A stretch of 64,000 nucleotides of DNA from Streptantibioticus cattleyicolor NRRL 8057 = DSM 46488 (lineage in GTDB: Bacteria > Actinomycetota > Actinomycetes > Streptomycetales > Streptomycetaceae). Shown piece after piece: positions 52,992-62,085 of the stretch; position 1 is the first letter of the stretch; every line of letters starts with the position of its first letter. The stretch is from assembly GCF_000240165.1 (NCBI RefSeq), contig NC_017586.1:496001-560000 (forward strand), in the 5' to 3' direction. A program made the translations under genes and the position numbers. The notes below the pieces were generated by a model. It worked only from the letters and a program-made list of their open reading frames with translations, did no database searches and was not told the origin of the DNA.

Positions 52992-55859
52992 GTGGCTCCT
53001 CGTACGGACACCGAGTTGGTCCGCGGCGGGACGGCGGCGCACCTGGACCACGCGGAGGAGTGCCTGCTCGGCCGGGAACGGGAGTTGGCCGAGGTCGCCG
53101 GGTGGCTGGAGGCCGATGACGGTCCGCGGCTGGTGCTGCTGCGCGGGGAACGGGGCGTGGGGCGCAGCGCGTCCTTGCGGGCGCTGGCGGGGCGGCTGCG
53201 CGCGGCGGGCGGGGCGGCGCTGTCGCTGACATGCGTCCCCGGGGACGCGGAACGTTGGTTGCTGCTGGCCTGGCGGCTGGTGTCGGCACTGGAGGAGCAC
53301 CGCGCGGCGACGGTACGGCAGCGGACCTCCGGCAATCCGGCCGCGGAGGCGCTGACCGCCGTCGAGCAGGGCGATCCGGCGGCGATGGCCGACGCGCTCA
53401 CCGCGGCCCTCTCCCAGCAGGTGCCCGTGGTCGTCCTGGTCGACGACGCGCAACACGCCGACGCGGGGTCGCTGGCCGTGCTCGGCGGCCTGGCGGTGGA
53501 GGGGCTCATCTCACCGGTCCGTCTGGTGGTCACGGCCGTCGAGCAGCCCGCGGCGGTGGCGGCCGTGACGGCGCTGGGCGGCAAGGGGTGGGCACGGTCG
53601 CTGACGCTGGCCCCGCTGGAGCCGGAGCAGGTCGCCGAGGCGGTGGCACGCCGGCTGCGGGCGGTGCCCGACCCGGATCTGGCGCGGCGGGTGCACCACC
53701 TCAGCCAGGGCATCCCCGGCGCCGTCGACACGGTGCTCACCGGGTGGGCGGAGCAGGGCGCGATACGCGTCGCCGACGGCCACGCCTTTCTCGGCCCGAA
53801 CGCGCCGGACCCGGTGCCGTCCGACGGCGACCGGTTCGTCACCGCGCTGCGGGCGCTGGGTGAGCCGTGCTGGACGGTGGCGTCGGCGCTGAGCGTGCTG
53901 TGGCCGCTGGGCCAGGTGGCCGAGGAGATCACCGCCGCGCTCACCGGGCTGTCCGCCGAGGATGTCGCGGCCGGCCTGGACACGCTGGCCGGGGCCGGTG
54001 TGGTGCGGCGGGTTCCGGCGCGGGAGGCGGCCCCGGCGGGCTGGGCGTTCCGGGTGCCGCTGACCGCGCACGCCGTGGCCGCGCGGTTGGGGCCGCTGCA
54101 CCGCCGCCGGCTGGCCGCCGCCGCGGTCGAGGCGCTGTGGGCCCGGTACGACGCGGGCACGAAGCCGGTGCTCCTGGAGGGGGTGGACCCGGGCACGTAT
54201 CTGCCCGACCGGATCGCCGACGCGGGCCCGGCGGTCGACCGGGAGCGCGCCGTGGCGGATCTGACGGCGGCGGCGGAACGGGCGCACCCCGGCTACGACG
54301 GGCCGGCCACACTGCGCCGGCTGCGGGCGGCACACCGGCTCACCGAGGATCCGGCCGGGCGCGAACTGGCCTGGCTGCGCTACGCGTTGACCGCCTTCGC
54401 CACCGGTGACCTGCCGATCGCCCGGACGGCGACCGAGAAGATCCTGCGCAACCCCGCCGAGTACCTGACCACGCCGATGCTCCAGGACGCCGTCAGCGTG
54501 CTGGTGGCCGCGACCGCGGCGGGCGAGGACTGGACCAGGCTGTCGCGGATGACCTCGGCCCGCTGGTGGAAGCGGTTCCTGCTGCCGGCGCCGGTCGCCC
54601 TGTCGGGGCAGGTCCTCGCGCTGTGCCTGGTGGAACGGTGGCGGGAGGTGCTGGAGCTGCTGGACCGTACCGAGCCGGTGTGGACCGCCGATCCGCACGG
54701 CCGGGCCATCCTGGACTGGGCGCGCACCACCGCGCTGGAGATGCTGGGCCGGGCCGACCGCCGCCGGGGCGAACTGCCCCGGCTGGACATGCCGGGGCTG
54801 CCGCCGGACACCGTCTACTCGCTGACCGTCGCGCAGACCGAACGGCTGCTGGGCGAAGGGGAGTTGGCCGGCGCGGTCGAGCTGCTGTCCACGCGCGGCC
54901 TGGCGCCGGAGGCGCTCCCGGGGACCAGCGCCTTCCTGATGCTGTATCTGCGGGGCCGGTGGGACGAGGCGCTGACGCTGGCGCGCCGGATGCTCGCCAC
55001 CGACCGGGCGTTCACCGCGGCGCCCAGCCATCATCTGCTGCCTTCGCGGACGGCCGGGATCATGCTGGCCCGGGGGCGTACCACCAGCGCGAGACGGCTG
55101 CTGGAGAGCGTGCGCGGGCGCCAGGAGGGCCCGTTGCAGCACCACCTCGACCACGTGGAGGCGGAGGTGCTGCGGACCCTGGGCGACCCGGACGCCGCCG
55201 AGGAGGTGCTGCGCCGCGGCCTGGACGCCGCGCGGGAACGCGGGTACGTGCACGGCACCGCGGAGTTGTGGGCGTCGCTGACCGAGGTGTGTCTGGAGAC
55301 CGGGCGGGCCGAGGAGGCGGCGCGGTGCCTTCGGCGGCTGGAGGAGGCCGACGAGCGGTTGCGGACCGGCCGGACGCGGCTGCTGTGTCTGCTGACGTCG
55401 GCGCGGGTGCTGCGGGAGGAGGACCCGCGGGCCGCGCGGCTGCGGTTGCGGGAGGCCGTGGAGCTGGCGCGGGAGCGCGGCCAGCCGTTCGAGACGGCGG
55501 TCACCCTGACCGCCGCCGTCGCCCAGGACGCGGCCCCCGAGACGGCGCTGGGCGAGGCGTACGAGCTGTTCGGCGCGACCCGGGCGGCGTTGTGGCGTTT
55601 CCACACCAGGACGGCGATGCGCGCGGCCGGACTCGCCGTGCCCGGCCGCAGACAGGCCACCGAGGAGAACGAGCATCTGCTGGCCACCTTGATCACCGAA
55701 GGATTGACGAACCGTCAGATCTCCGCCGTGCTGCGGCTGAGCGAGGACGCCGTGGCCAACCGCCTGACCCGGCTGTTCACCCGCACCGGACTGCGGTCGC
55801 GCACCGAGGTGGTGACCGCGGTCCTGACCGGAACGCTGTCGCGGGAGCCCGGCCGCTGA
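52992..55859 (+). CDS. LAL-type regulator with degenerate P-loop
   Basis: The protein has 955 residues if it starts at GTG 52992; GTG 52980 is also possible. It has the same size and architecture as the divergent LAL protein. The P-loop reads RGERGVGRSA, with Arg where the catalytic Lys should be, so ATP hydrolysis may be lost. A Walker B-like strand VVVLVDDAQHADAGSL is present. A long helical region leads to a C-terminal HTH (LATLITEGLTNRQISAVLRL, then SEDAVANRLTRLFTRTGLRS). The divergent arrangement suggests a paired regulatory unit, perhaps with one member acting as sensor or antagonist. Targets are not evident from the sequence. Confidence 0.85.
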   Translation: MAPRTDTELVRGGTAAHLDHAEECLLGRERELAEVAGWLEADDGPRLVLLRGERGVGRSASLRALAGRLRAAGGAALSLTCVPGDAERWLLLAWRLVSALEEHRAATVRQRTSGNPAAEALTAVEQGDPAAMADALTAALSQQVPVVVLVDDAQHADAGSLAVLGGLAVEGLISPVRLVVTAVEQPAAVAAVTALGGKGWARSLTLAPLEPEQVAEAVARRLRAVPDPDLARRVHHLSQGIPGAVDTVLTGWAEQGAIRVADGHAFLGPNAPDPVPSDGDRFVTALRALGEPCWTVASALSVLWPLGQVAEEITAALTGLSAEDVAAGLDTLAGAGVVRRVPAREAAPAGWAFRVPLTAHAVAARLGPLHRRRLAAAAVEALWARYDAGTKPVLLEGVDPGTYLPDRIADAGPAVDRERAVADLTAAAERAHPGYDGPATLRRLRAAHRLTEDPAGRELAWLRYALTAFATGDLPIARTATEKILRNPAEYLTTPMLQDAVSVLVAATAAGEDWTRLSRMTSARWWKRFLLPAPVALSGQVLALCLVERWREVLELLDRTEPVWTADPHGRAILDWARTTALEMLGRADRRRGELPRLDMPGLPPDTVYSLTVAQTERLLGEGELAGAVELLSTRGLAPEALPGTSAFLMLYLRGRWDEALTLARRMLATDRAFTAAPSHHLLPSRTAGIMLARGRTTSARRLLESVRGRQEGPLQHHLDHVEAEVLRTLGDPDAAEEVLRRGLDAARERGYVHGTAELWASLTEVCLETGRAEEAARCLRRLEEADERLRTGRTRLLCLLTSARVLREEDPRAARLRLREAVELARERGQPFETAVTLTAAVAQDAAPETALGEAYELFGATRAALWRFHTRTAMRAAGLAVPGRRQATEENEHLLATLITEGLTNRQISAVLRLSEDAVANRLTRLFTRTGLRSRTEVVTAVLTGTLSREPGR

Positions 55860-55902
55860 CCACGCCGTCGTCGGCGCCGCCGGCGGCCGGGGCCCGAGGC
55901 TG

Positions 55903-56892
55903 CTACGGCTCGACCACGATCTTGCGGCCCTGCCCGGCCCGGAACTTCTCCAGCGCGGCCGGGTACTCCTCCAGCGGCAGCCGGTCGCTGATGAACACCG
56001 CCGGGTCGAGGACCCCGGTGGCGAAGAGCGCCGCCGCCCGCTCGTAGCTGTGCAGCACCGCCATGGAGCCGGTGATGGTGATCTCCTGGTTGTAGATCCG
56101 GTACGGCTCGATCACCGCCCGGGCCGCGTAGTCGGCGACGCCGAACTGGAGGAAGGTGCCGGCCTTGGCGACCCGGCCCAGGCCGTCCTGGATGGCGTTC
56201 TGGTTGCCGGTGGCGTCGATGACGACGTCCCAGCCGCGCGGCTGGTCGAGCTGGTCGGCACCGGCGGCCGAACGGGAGCAGCCGAGCCGCTCGGCGGTGG
56301 CCAGCCGGTCGGGGTTGATGTCGACCACGTCGACGCTGACGGCACCGGTGCGCTTGGCGAGTTCCAGCATCATCAGGCCCATCGTGCCGCTGCCGTAGAT
56401 CAGCACCTCGGCGGCGACCTGGCTGCCGAGCACGTCGTAGCCGCGCACCGCGCACGACAGCGGCTCGATCAGCGCGGCGTCCCGCACGTCGACGTGGTCG
56501 GGGAGCTTGACGCAGTTGGCCACCGGGGCGAGGGCGTACTCGGCGGCGCCGCCGGCCGTGGTGACGCCGATGGCGTTCCAGCGGTCGCACAGGTTGCCCC
56601 GGCCGGCCCGGCAGTAATGGCATTCGTGGCAGTGCAGCGAGGGGTCGACGGCCACCCGGTCGCCGACCGCCACCTCGGTGACGGCGGTGCCCACGGCGGC
56701 GACCCGGCCGGCGAACTCGTGCCCGGGCACCACCGGCAGGGTGGGCGCGAACTCCCCTTGCAGGATGTGCAGATCGGTGCCGCACAGACCGCAGGCGGCG
56801 ACCTCCACCACCACCTCGCGCGGCCCCGGCGTCGGGTCGGGCACGGTGGTGACGGTGACCTTGCCGGGGGCTTCGATGACCGCGGCCTTCAT
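55903..56892 (-). CDS. Zinc-dependent alcohol/polyol dehydrogenase
   Basis: The protein has 329 residues from ATG 56892, which overlaps the upstream permease stop (ATGA). It is a medium-chain dehydrogenase. The catalytic zinc site is represented by GLCGTDLH (Cys) and PGHEFAGRV (His-Glu). The structural zinc site is CHECHYCRAGRGNLC with four Cys. A Rossmann fold follows (VLIYGSGTMGLMMLELAKR, then VDVVDINPDRL). Such enzymes oxidise polyols (sorbitol, xylitol, galactitol) or threonine. Translational coupling to a sugar ABC importer and a DeoR regulator favours an imported polyol. The exact substrate cannot be told from sequence. It ends 43 nt from the convergent LAL gene. Confidence 0.9.
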   Translation of the reverse strand: MKAAVIEAPGKVTVTTVPDPTPGPREVVVEVAACGLCGTDLHILQGEFAPTLPVVPGHEFAGRVAAVGTAVTEVAVGDRVAVDPSLHCHECHYCRAGRGNLCDRWNAIGVTTAGGAAEYALAPVANCVKLPDHVDVRDAALIEPLSCAVRGYDVLGSQVAAEVLIYGSGTMGLMMLELAKRTGAVSVDVVDINPDRLATAERLGCSRSAAGADQLDQPRGWDVVIDATGNQNAIQDGLGRVAKAGTFLQFGVADYAARAVIEPYRIYNQEITITGSMAVLHSYERAAALFATGVLDPAVFISDRLPLEEYPAALEKFRAGQGRKIVVEP

Positions 56893-57752
56893 TTGACGGC
56901 TCCAAGCGACAGGCCCTGGACCAGCTTGTCCTGGGCGGCGAACCCGGCGACGAGCACCGGCAGGGAGATGACGGTGGACGCGGCGCAGACCTTGGCCAGG
57001 AAGAGCCCCTGACTGGTGACGAAGCCGGTGAGGAAGACCGGCGCGGTCTGCGCCACCACACCGGTGAGCACCCGCGCGAACAGCAGCTCGTTCCAGCTGA
57101 AGATGAAGCAGATCAGCGCGGTCGCGGCGATCCCGGGGCCGGCGATGGGGGCCACCACCCGGGCCAGGATCACCGGCAGCCGGGCGCCGTCGATCTGCGC
57201 CGCCTCGATCAGCGAACCGGGCACGTCGGAGAGGAACGACTGCATCATCCACACCGCGATCGGCAGGTTCATCGAGGTGTACAGGATGATCAGCAGCCAC
57301 ACGTTGTCCAGCAGCCCGGCGCTCTTGGCGAACAGGTAGATCGGCAGCAGGCCGGCCACCACCGGCATCATCTTGGTGGACAGGAAGAAGAAGAGCACGT
57401 CGGTCCACTTGCGGACCGGCCGGATCGACAGCGCGTACGCCGCCGGGAGCGCCAGCAGGAGCACCAGCAGCGTGGAGATGAGGCTGGCGGTCAGCGAGTT
57501 GATCAGCGCGGGCCACGGGTTGGCCCCGCCGGTGGCCCCGAAGAACTCCCGGTAGGCGTCGAGGGTGAGCGGCGCGCCCAGCGACGGCGGGTTGGTCGCG
57601 GCGTTGCTCTCCGAGTGCAGTGAGGTCAGCACCATCCACAGCACCGGCAGGACGAAGACGATCCCCACCAGCCAGGCCAGCAGGCCCAGCGCGGCCGACC
57701 GGCGCTTCGCCCGGCGCAGGGCGGGCGGTGGTGCGAGCGTGACGGCGGTCAT
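56889..57752 (-). CDS. Sugar ABC transporter permease (MalG-like)
   Basis: The protein has 287 residues and six predicted membrane helices. The first (ALGLLAWLVGIVFVLPVLWM) follows a basic N-terminus. The cytoplasmic loop has the EAA motif (LIEAAQIDGARLPVILARVV, then P-I-A-GPG) that contacts the ATPase. This is the inner-membrane permease of a carbohydrate-type importer. It overlaps both neighbours by 4 nt (ATGA), which indicates coupled translation. No ATPase gene lies in the operon; in Streptomyces a shared MsiK-type ATPase commonly serves such systems. Confidence 0.93.
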   Translation of the reverse strand: MTAVTLAPPPALRRAKRRSAALGLLAWLVGIVFVLPVLWMVLTSLHSESNAATNPPSLGAPLTLDAYREFFGATGGANPWPALINSLTASLISTLLVLLLALPAAYALSIRPVRKWTDVLFFFLSTKMMPVVAGLLPIYLFAKSAGLLDNVWLLIILYTSMNLPIAVWMMQSFLSDVPGSLIEAAQIDGARLPVILARVVAPIAGPGIAATALICFIFSWNELLFARVLTGVVAQTAPVFLTGFVTSQGLFLAKVCAASTVISLPVLVAGFAAQDKLVQGLSLGAVK

Positions 57753-58720
57753 GCGCGGGACATCTCCTCACGGAACAGGGACGAGACCACCCGCAGCGCG
57801 AAGGTGGCGATGGCGATCGAACCGATCACCACGAGCACACCGGCCGCGGACGCCTGCCCGTAGTCGTGGGCCTGGTAGAAGGTCTGGTAGATGGTGTAGG
57901 GCAGGTTCGCGGTGCCCAGTCCGCCGGAGGTGATGGTGAACACCGCGTCGAAGTTCTGCACGATGTAGATGGAACCGAGCAGCACCCCGAGTTCGAGGTA
58001 GCGCCGCAGGTGCGGCAGGGTGACGTAGCGGAAGATCTGCCAGCTCCCGGCGCCGTCCAGCCGGGCCGCCTCGATCACGTCCAGCGGGCGGCTCTGCAGT
58101 CCGGCGAGCAGGATGAGCATCATGAACGGGGTCCACTGCCACACCAGCGCGGTCTCCACGGAGATCAGCGGCATGCTGGAGATCCAGTCCGGCTGCGCCG
58201 CCGACCCGGCGCCGAAGAGCCGGGCCAGCCACGTCAGCACGCCGTTGATCAGCCCGTACTCCGGGTTGTACAGCGCGTGCTTCCACAGCAGCGCGGCGGC
58301 CACCGGCACCAGCAGGAACGGGGCGATCAGCATGGTGCGTACCACGCCGCGTCCGAAGAACTTGCGGTCCAGCAGCAGCGCGATCAGCAGGCCCAGCACC
58401 ACGCTGACGATCACCACGGCGGCGGTGAGCACCACGGTGGTCACCACCGAGGAGCGCAGCGCCGGGTCGGTGGCCACCGCCAGGTAGTTGGAGGCGCCGG
58501 TGAAGTGCCGGTCGCCGGGTTGCAGCGCGTTCCAGTGGAACAGCGAGATCACCAGGGTCACCACGAAGGGCAGCTGGGTGACCACGATCAGGAAGACCAG
58601 CGCGGGCAGCAGCGGCGCGCGGGTGGCCCACGCCCGCAGGCGGGACACGGCCGGGCGCGGTGCCGGGGCCGGGGCCGGGCCGGTGCGGCGGGGCCGCACC
58701 GTCAGCTCGGTGGTGGTCAT
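57749..58720 (-). CDS. Sugar ABC transporter permease (MalF/UgpA-like)
   Basis: The protein has 323 residues with a Pro/Ala-rich cytosolic head of about 30 residues and six membrane helices. The EAA loop is visible (VIEAARLDGAGSWQIFRYVT, followed by LPHLRR). It pairs with the downstream MalG-like permease to form the transmembrane channel. Its start codon overlaps the stop of the binding-protein gene by one base (TGATG), and its stop overlaps the next start. The whole cassette is therefore one transcript. Confidence 0.93.
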   Translation of the reverse strand: MTTTELTVRPRRTGPAPAPAPRPAVSRLRAWATRAPLLPALVFLIVVTQLPFVVTLVISLFHWNALQPGDRHFTGASNYLAVATDPALRSSVVTTVVLTAAVVIVSVVLGLLIALLLDRKFFGRGVVRTMLIAPFLLVPVAAALLWKHALYNPEYGLINGVLTWLARLFGAGSAAQPDWISSMPLISVETALVWQWTPFMMLILLAGLQSRPLDVIEAARLDGAGSWQIFRYVTLPHLRRYLELGVLLGSIYIVQNFDAVFTITSGGLGTANLPYTIYQTFYQAHDYGQASAAGVLVVIGSIAIATFALRVVSSLFREEMSRA

Positions 58721-60084
58721 CAGTGCTGGTACCCCTTGGCGGTCCGCTCAGCGAGCGCCTGCGAGGCGCTCAGCGCCTGGTCCACCGACTCGTGGCCGGC
58801 GATGGCCGCGCTGATGTGCTGGGAGACCTTGGTGCCCAGGTCGGAGAATTCCGGGATGTCGACGAACTGGATGCCCATGGTCGGCCGGGGCTGGACGCCG
58901 GGGTTGATCGGGTCGGCGCTCTTGATGGACTCCTCGACGACCCCGGAGAATGCCTGCGCGGCGGCGCGGTAGTGCGGGTCGGCGTAGAGCGAGGCCCGGG
59001 TGCCGGGCGGCACGTTGGCCCACCCGGAGTGCTTGCCCACCAGCTGCGGGTATTCCTTGCCGGAGGCCCAGGAGATGAACTTCCAGGCGTTGTCGGCGTT
59101 GCGGGACGCCTTCTGGACGCCCCAGGCCCAGCTGTACAACCAGCCGGAGCTCTTGGTCTTGTCCACCGGCGCCTGGACGTACCCGATCTTGCCCTTCACC
59201 GGCGAGTCGGCGGCCTCCAGGGAGCCGGCGGCGGCGGTGGAGTCGTACCACATGGAGACCTTGCCCTGGGTGAGGTCGTTGAGGCATTCGGCGTAGCCGG
59301 ACTCCGCGGCGCCCGCCTCGCCGTGCTGCCGGACCAGGTTCACGTAGAACTTGGTGGCGTTGACGAACTCCGGCGCGGTGAGCTGTGCCTTCCAGTCCTT
59401 GCTGAACCAGGTGCCGCCCATGGTGTTGACCATCGTGGTCAGCGGTGCGATGACCTCGCCCCAGCCGGGCTGGCCGCGCAGGCAGATGCCGCGCATCCCC
59501 GGCTGCGCGCCGTCCGCCTTGGCCGCCAGGTCCGCCACCTGCTGCCAGGTGGGCTTGGCCGGCATGGTCAGGTGCTTGGCGGCGAAGACGTCCTTGCGGT
59601 ACATCAGGAACGACGACTCGCCGTAGAACGGCTCCGCGTACACCTTGCCGCCGGTGCTGAGCGAGTCGCGCATCGGGGCCAGGACGTCGGACTGGTCGAA
59701 CGCCTTGTCCTTGGCGATGTAGGGGTCCAGCGGCAGCAGCCACTGGTTCTTGGCGTAGAACGGCACCTCGTAGTTGCTGACCGTCGCCACGTCGTACTGG
59801 CCGGCCTGGTTGGAGAAGTCCTGGCTGAGCTTGTCGCGCAGGTCGTTCTCGGGCAGCACGGTGAAGTTGACGTGGACGCCGGTCTCCTTGGTGAACTGCG
59901 GCGCCAGCTTCTGCAACTCCATCATCTGCGGGTTGTTCACCATCAGTACGTTGAGCGAGGTGCCGCCGGAGGAGGACTTCGCGGCGCCGCCGGCTCCGGC
60001 GCACCCGGCGAGCAGCGCCGTGGCGGCACCGGCGGCGAGGGCGATACGGACCGCGTGACGGGTTCTGGTGGTTGGCGACGTCAT
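58720..60084 (-). CDS. Extracellular sugar-binding lipoprotein
   Basis: The protein has 454 residues from ATG 60084 with GGAG about 10 nt upstream. The N-terminus is a lipoprotein signal: basic residues, a hydrophobic core and the lipobox LLAGC (Cys28), followed by a Gly/Ser-rich spacer. The mature part is a family 1 solute-binding protein (FTKETGVHVNFTVLPENDLR, YDVATVSNYEVPFYAKNQW, WLYSWAWGVQKASRNADNAW). It captures the sugar or polyol outside the membrane for the two permeases. The 107-nt leader between the regulator stop and this start has two direct GTCATCA copies (60125 and 60140, plus-strand sense), possible regulator contacts. Confidence 0.93.
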   Translation of the reverse strand: MTSPTTRTRHAVRIALAAGAATALLAGCAGAGGAAKSSSGGTSLNVLMVNNPQMMELQKLAPQFTKETGVHVNFTVLPENDLRDKLSQDFSNQAGQYDVATVSNYEVPFYAKNQWLLPLDPYIAKDKAFDQSDVLAPMRDSLSTGGKVYAEPFYGESSFLMYRKDVFAAKHLTMPAKPTWQQVADLAAKADGAQPGMRGICLRGQPGWGEVIAPLTTMVNTMGGTWFSKDWKAQLTAPEFVNATKFYVNLVRQHGEAGAAESGYAECLNDLTQGKVSMWYDSTAAAGSLEAADSPVKGKIGYVQAPVDKTKSSGWLYSWAWGVQKASRNADNAWKFISWASGKEYPQLVGKHSGWANVPPGTRASLYADPHYRAAAQAFSGVVEESIKSADPINPGVQPRPTMGIQFVDIPEFSDLGTKVSQHISAAIAGHESVDQALSASQALAERTAKGYQH

Positions 60085-60191
60085 GGTGGAAGGCTCCCGG
60101 TCGGGTCGTCGGTGGGTAGGTGTTGTCATCAAAGGGGAAGTCATCACGGGGAGGAGGGGGTCGCGCGGATGGACCTGCGGGCGGCCACGGG

Positions 60192-60953
60192 TCACACCCG
60201 CAGCACCTGCGGACCCATCAGCGAGTAGCGGTGGGCCTCGGAGGTGGACAGCCCGGTGTCGGTGACCACCGCCTCGAAGTCGGCGACCTGCGCGAAGCGG
60301 CAGAAGCTCACCGCGCCGAACTTGGTGTGCACCCCGGCGAAGACACACCGCCGGGCGCTCCGCATCACCTGGGCCTTCACCTCGCACACCGCGGGGTCCG
60401 GGGTGGTCAGGCCGTACTCGCGGGAGATGCCGTTGGCGCCGACGAAGGCCAGGTCGATGACGAAGCCGGACAGCATGCGCACCGCCCAGTGCTCCACCGT
60501 CGCCAGCGTCGAGCCGCGCACCCGGCCGCCGAGCAGCAGCACGGTGGTGTTGTCCCGGCCGGCCAGCGCGCCGGCCGTCGCCAGCGAGGCGGTGACCACC
60601 GTCAACGGCCGGTCCTGCGGCAGCGCCTGGGCGATCAGCAGCGGAGTGTACCCCTCGTCGATGAAGACCGTCTCCGCCTCGCCGATCAGCTCCGCGGCGG
60701 CGGTGGCGATCCGCGACTTCTCCGGGACGTGCATGGTGGTGCGGAAGGCGAGCGTGGTCTCGAACCCCGCGCTCTCCACCGGGTAGGCACCGCCGTGCGT
60801 GCGCCGCACCAGCCCGTGTTCCTCCAGCACGTGCAGGTCACGGCGGACCGTCTCCTTCGACACGCCCAGCTCCGCGGCGAGCTTGCCGACGTCGACCGAT
60901 CCGGTGCGGCGGGCCAGGTCCAGAATCCAGCGCCGCCGTTCCTCTGTTTCCAC
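60192..60953 (-). CDS. DeoR/GlpR-family transcriptional regulator
   Basis: The protein has 253 residues from GTG 60953 (site GTGAGG, 6 nt spacing). I prefer this to the GTG at 60989 because DeoR proteins begin right at ETEERRRWIL. The N-terminal winged helix is clear (VGKLAAELGVSKETVRRDLH, then GLVRRTHGGA). The C-terminal sugar-phosphate sensor domain of the DeoR type follows (VFIDEGYTPLLIAQAL, VVTASLATAG, DLAFVGANGIS). It precedes the binding-protein gene by 107 nt on the same strand. It probably represses the polyol operon and itself, releasing on binding a phosphorylated sugar. Confidence 0.93.
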   Translation of the reverse strand: METEERRRWILDLARRTGSVDVGKLAAELGVSKETVRRDLHVLEEHGLVRRTHGGAYPVESAGFETTLAFRTTMHVPEKSRIATAAAELIGEAETVFIDEGYTPLLIAQALPQDRPLTVVTASLATAGALAGRDNTTVLLLGGRVRGSTLATVEHWAVRMLSGFVIDLAFVGANGISREYGLTTPDPAVCEVKAQVMRSARRCVFAGVHTKFGAVSFCRFAQVADFEAVVTDTGLSTSEAHRYSLMGPQVLRV

Positions 60954-61389
60954 GGCGTACCTCACGTTCGCCAAGAAGGTGCCCGACACCTGTGTCCGTT
61001 CGGGCTTGTTCAGGTGTTTTTACAAGCACGCAACGGCGCTGGCCAGCGTTGGAACACGATTGATCGCGCCCGGGTATGCCCGTTTCAGGTCCGTTATACG
61101 CACTGGTCACCGCCGCGGGCATGTCCGCCGGGTGCCCGAAGGGGTGCCTGAATCCCACCGCCGGAGCGCCCGTTCGTTGCCCGTTCGGCTTCCGAAGGTG
61201 CCCGGGTGTGCCCTTCCGATGTCCGCATCCGGGCTCGTCAGGGCGCCGCGCCGGCCTTCGGGCCACTCGCGCCAGGTTTCCCTGTCGTTAGCGTGCTGGG
61301 GGGTATCGGCAACCGAAAGGTGCAAACACACGTGCCAGGATCGCGTCCTGTCCTCAAGGAGTGATCGCAATTCCCAGTGGGGAGGACGT
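60954..61389. promoter_or_regulatory. Divergent intergenic region between the DeoR and LuxR genes
   Basis: This 436-nt stretch has no convincing gene. Near its left end is the inverted repeat at 61004-61027. Its right end has the GGGGAGGACGT ribosome site of the LuxR gene. The middle is rich in repeated TGCCCG motifs of unclear meaning. Confidence 0.45.
61004..61027. promoter_or_regulatory. Candidate DeoR operator
   Basis: GCTTGT and ACAAGC form perfect 6-bp arms with a 12-nt spacer, 51-74 nt upstream of the DeoR start. The position and symmetry suit autoregulation. Confidence 0.45.
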
Positions 61390-62031
61390 ATGCCTCAGTC
61401 GATGCTCACGGACACGGTGCGGGTGGGTATTCACGTACCCGACGCCGTCATCCGGGCGGGACTGGCCAGCTACCTTCAACAGGACCGGCGGGTGCGGGAA
61501 ATCCCGTCGGACCGCATGCACGAGGCGGACGTGATCGTGGTCGCCGTGGACACCGTGGACGCCTCCGCCCTGGAGCAGTTGCGTGCCGTGTCCAACCGGG
61601 CGGACGCGCGGTTCGTGATGGTCGTCGGCAAGCAGTGGCAGGCCGACATCTCGACCGCCGTCGACCGGGGGGTGCGCGGGGTGCTGTGGCGTGACGCCTT
61701 CACCCCGCCGATGTTCCTGCGCACCCTGGTCACCGTGGCCGAGGGCGGCGGCAGCTTCCCCCCGGCCCTCCAGGGCACCTTGATGGAACAGGTCCAGTGG
61801 ACCCAGCGCGAGGTCCTCACCCCACGCGGTCTCAACGCCTCCGGCGTCAGCGCCCGCGAGGTCGACGTCCTGCGCCTGGTCGCCGAGGGCGAGGAACTCT
61901 CGGAGATCGCGGTGAAGCTCTCCTACTCCGAACGCACCGTCAAATACATCCTGTACGGCCTGATGAAGCGCATGCAACTACGCAACCGCGCCCACGCCGT
62001 CTCCTACGCCATACGTTCGGGTCTGATCTGA
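61390..62031 (+). CDS. Orphan LuxR-family response-regulator-like protein
   Basis: The protein has 213 residues from ATG 61390 with GGGAGG 5-6 nt upstream. Residues 8-125 have a receiver-like alternation of strands and helices (VRVGIHVPDAVIRAGLASYL, DVIVVAVDTVDASALEQLRA, GVRGVLWRDAFTPPMFLRTL). I do not find the usual DxxMP phosphorylation site, so it is probably an atypical, phosphorylation-independent receiver. Residues 145-213 are a LuxR HTH (VSAREVDVLRLVAEGEELSE, KLSYSERTVKYILYGLMKRM). There is no adjacent sensor kinase. Such orphan regulators in Streptomyces often control secondary metabolism or development; the target here is unknown. Confidence 0.88.
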   Translation: MPQSMLTDTVRVGIHVPDAVIRAGLASYLQQDRRVREIPSDRMHEADVIVVAVDTVDASALEQLRAVSNRADARFVMVVGKQWQADISTAVDRGVRGVLWRDAFTPPMFLRTLVTVAEGGGSFPPALQGTLMEQVQWTQREVLTPRGLNASGVSAREVDVLRLVAEGEELSEIAVKLSYSERTVKYILYGLMKRMQLRNRAHAVSYAIRSGLI

Positions 62032-62034
62032 CCG

Positions 62035-62069
62035 GGGTGTCTCCGGGCTGACGGGGGCCGGAGACACCC
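62035..62069. terminator. Bidirectional terminator hairpin
   Basis: GGGTGTCTCCGG (62035-62046) and CCGGAGACACCC (62058-62069) make a perfect 12-bp stem with an 11-nt loop. It lies in the 54-nt gap between the convergent LuxR and amidohydrolase genes and can serve both strands. Confidence 0.85.
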
Positions 62070-62085
62070 GGATGATCCCAGCGGG

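Noticed and set aside
52797-53456. Longer first LAL gene
   Set aside because: The open extension overlaps the divergent LAL gene; the GTG at 52796 has GAGGAG at 5 nt and directly precedes the P-loop domain.
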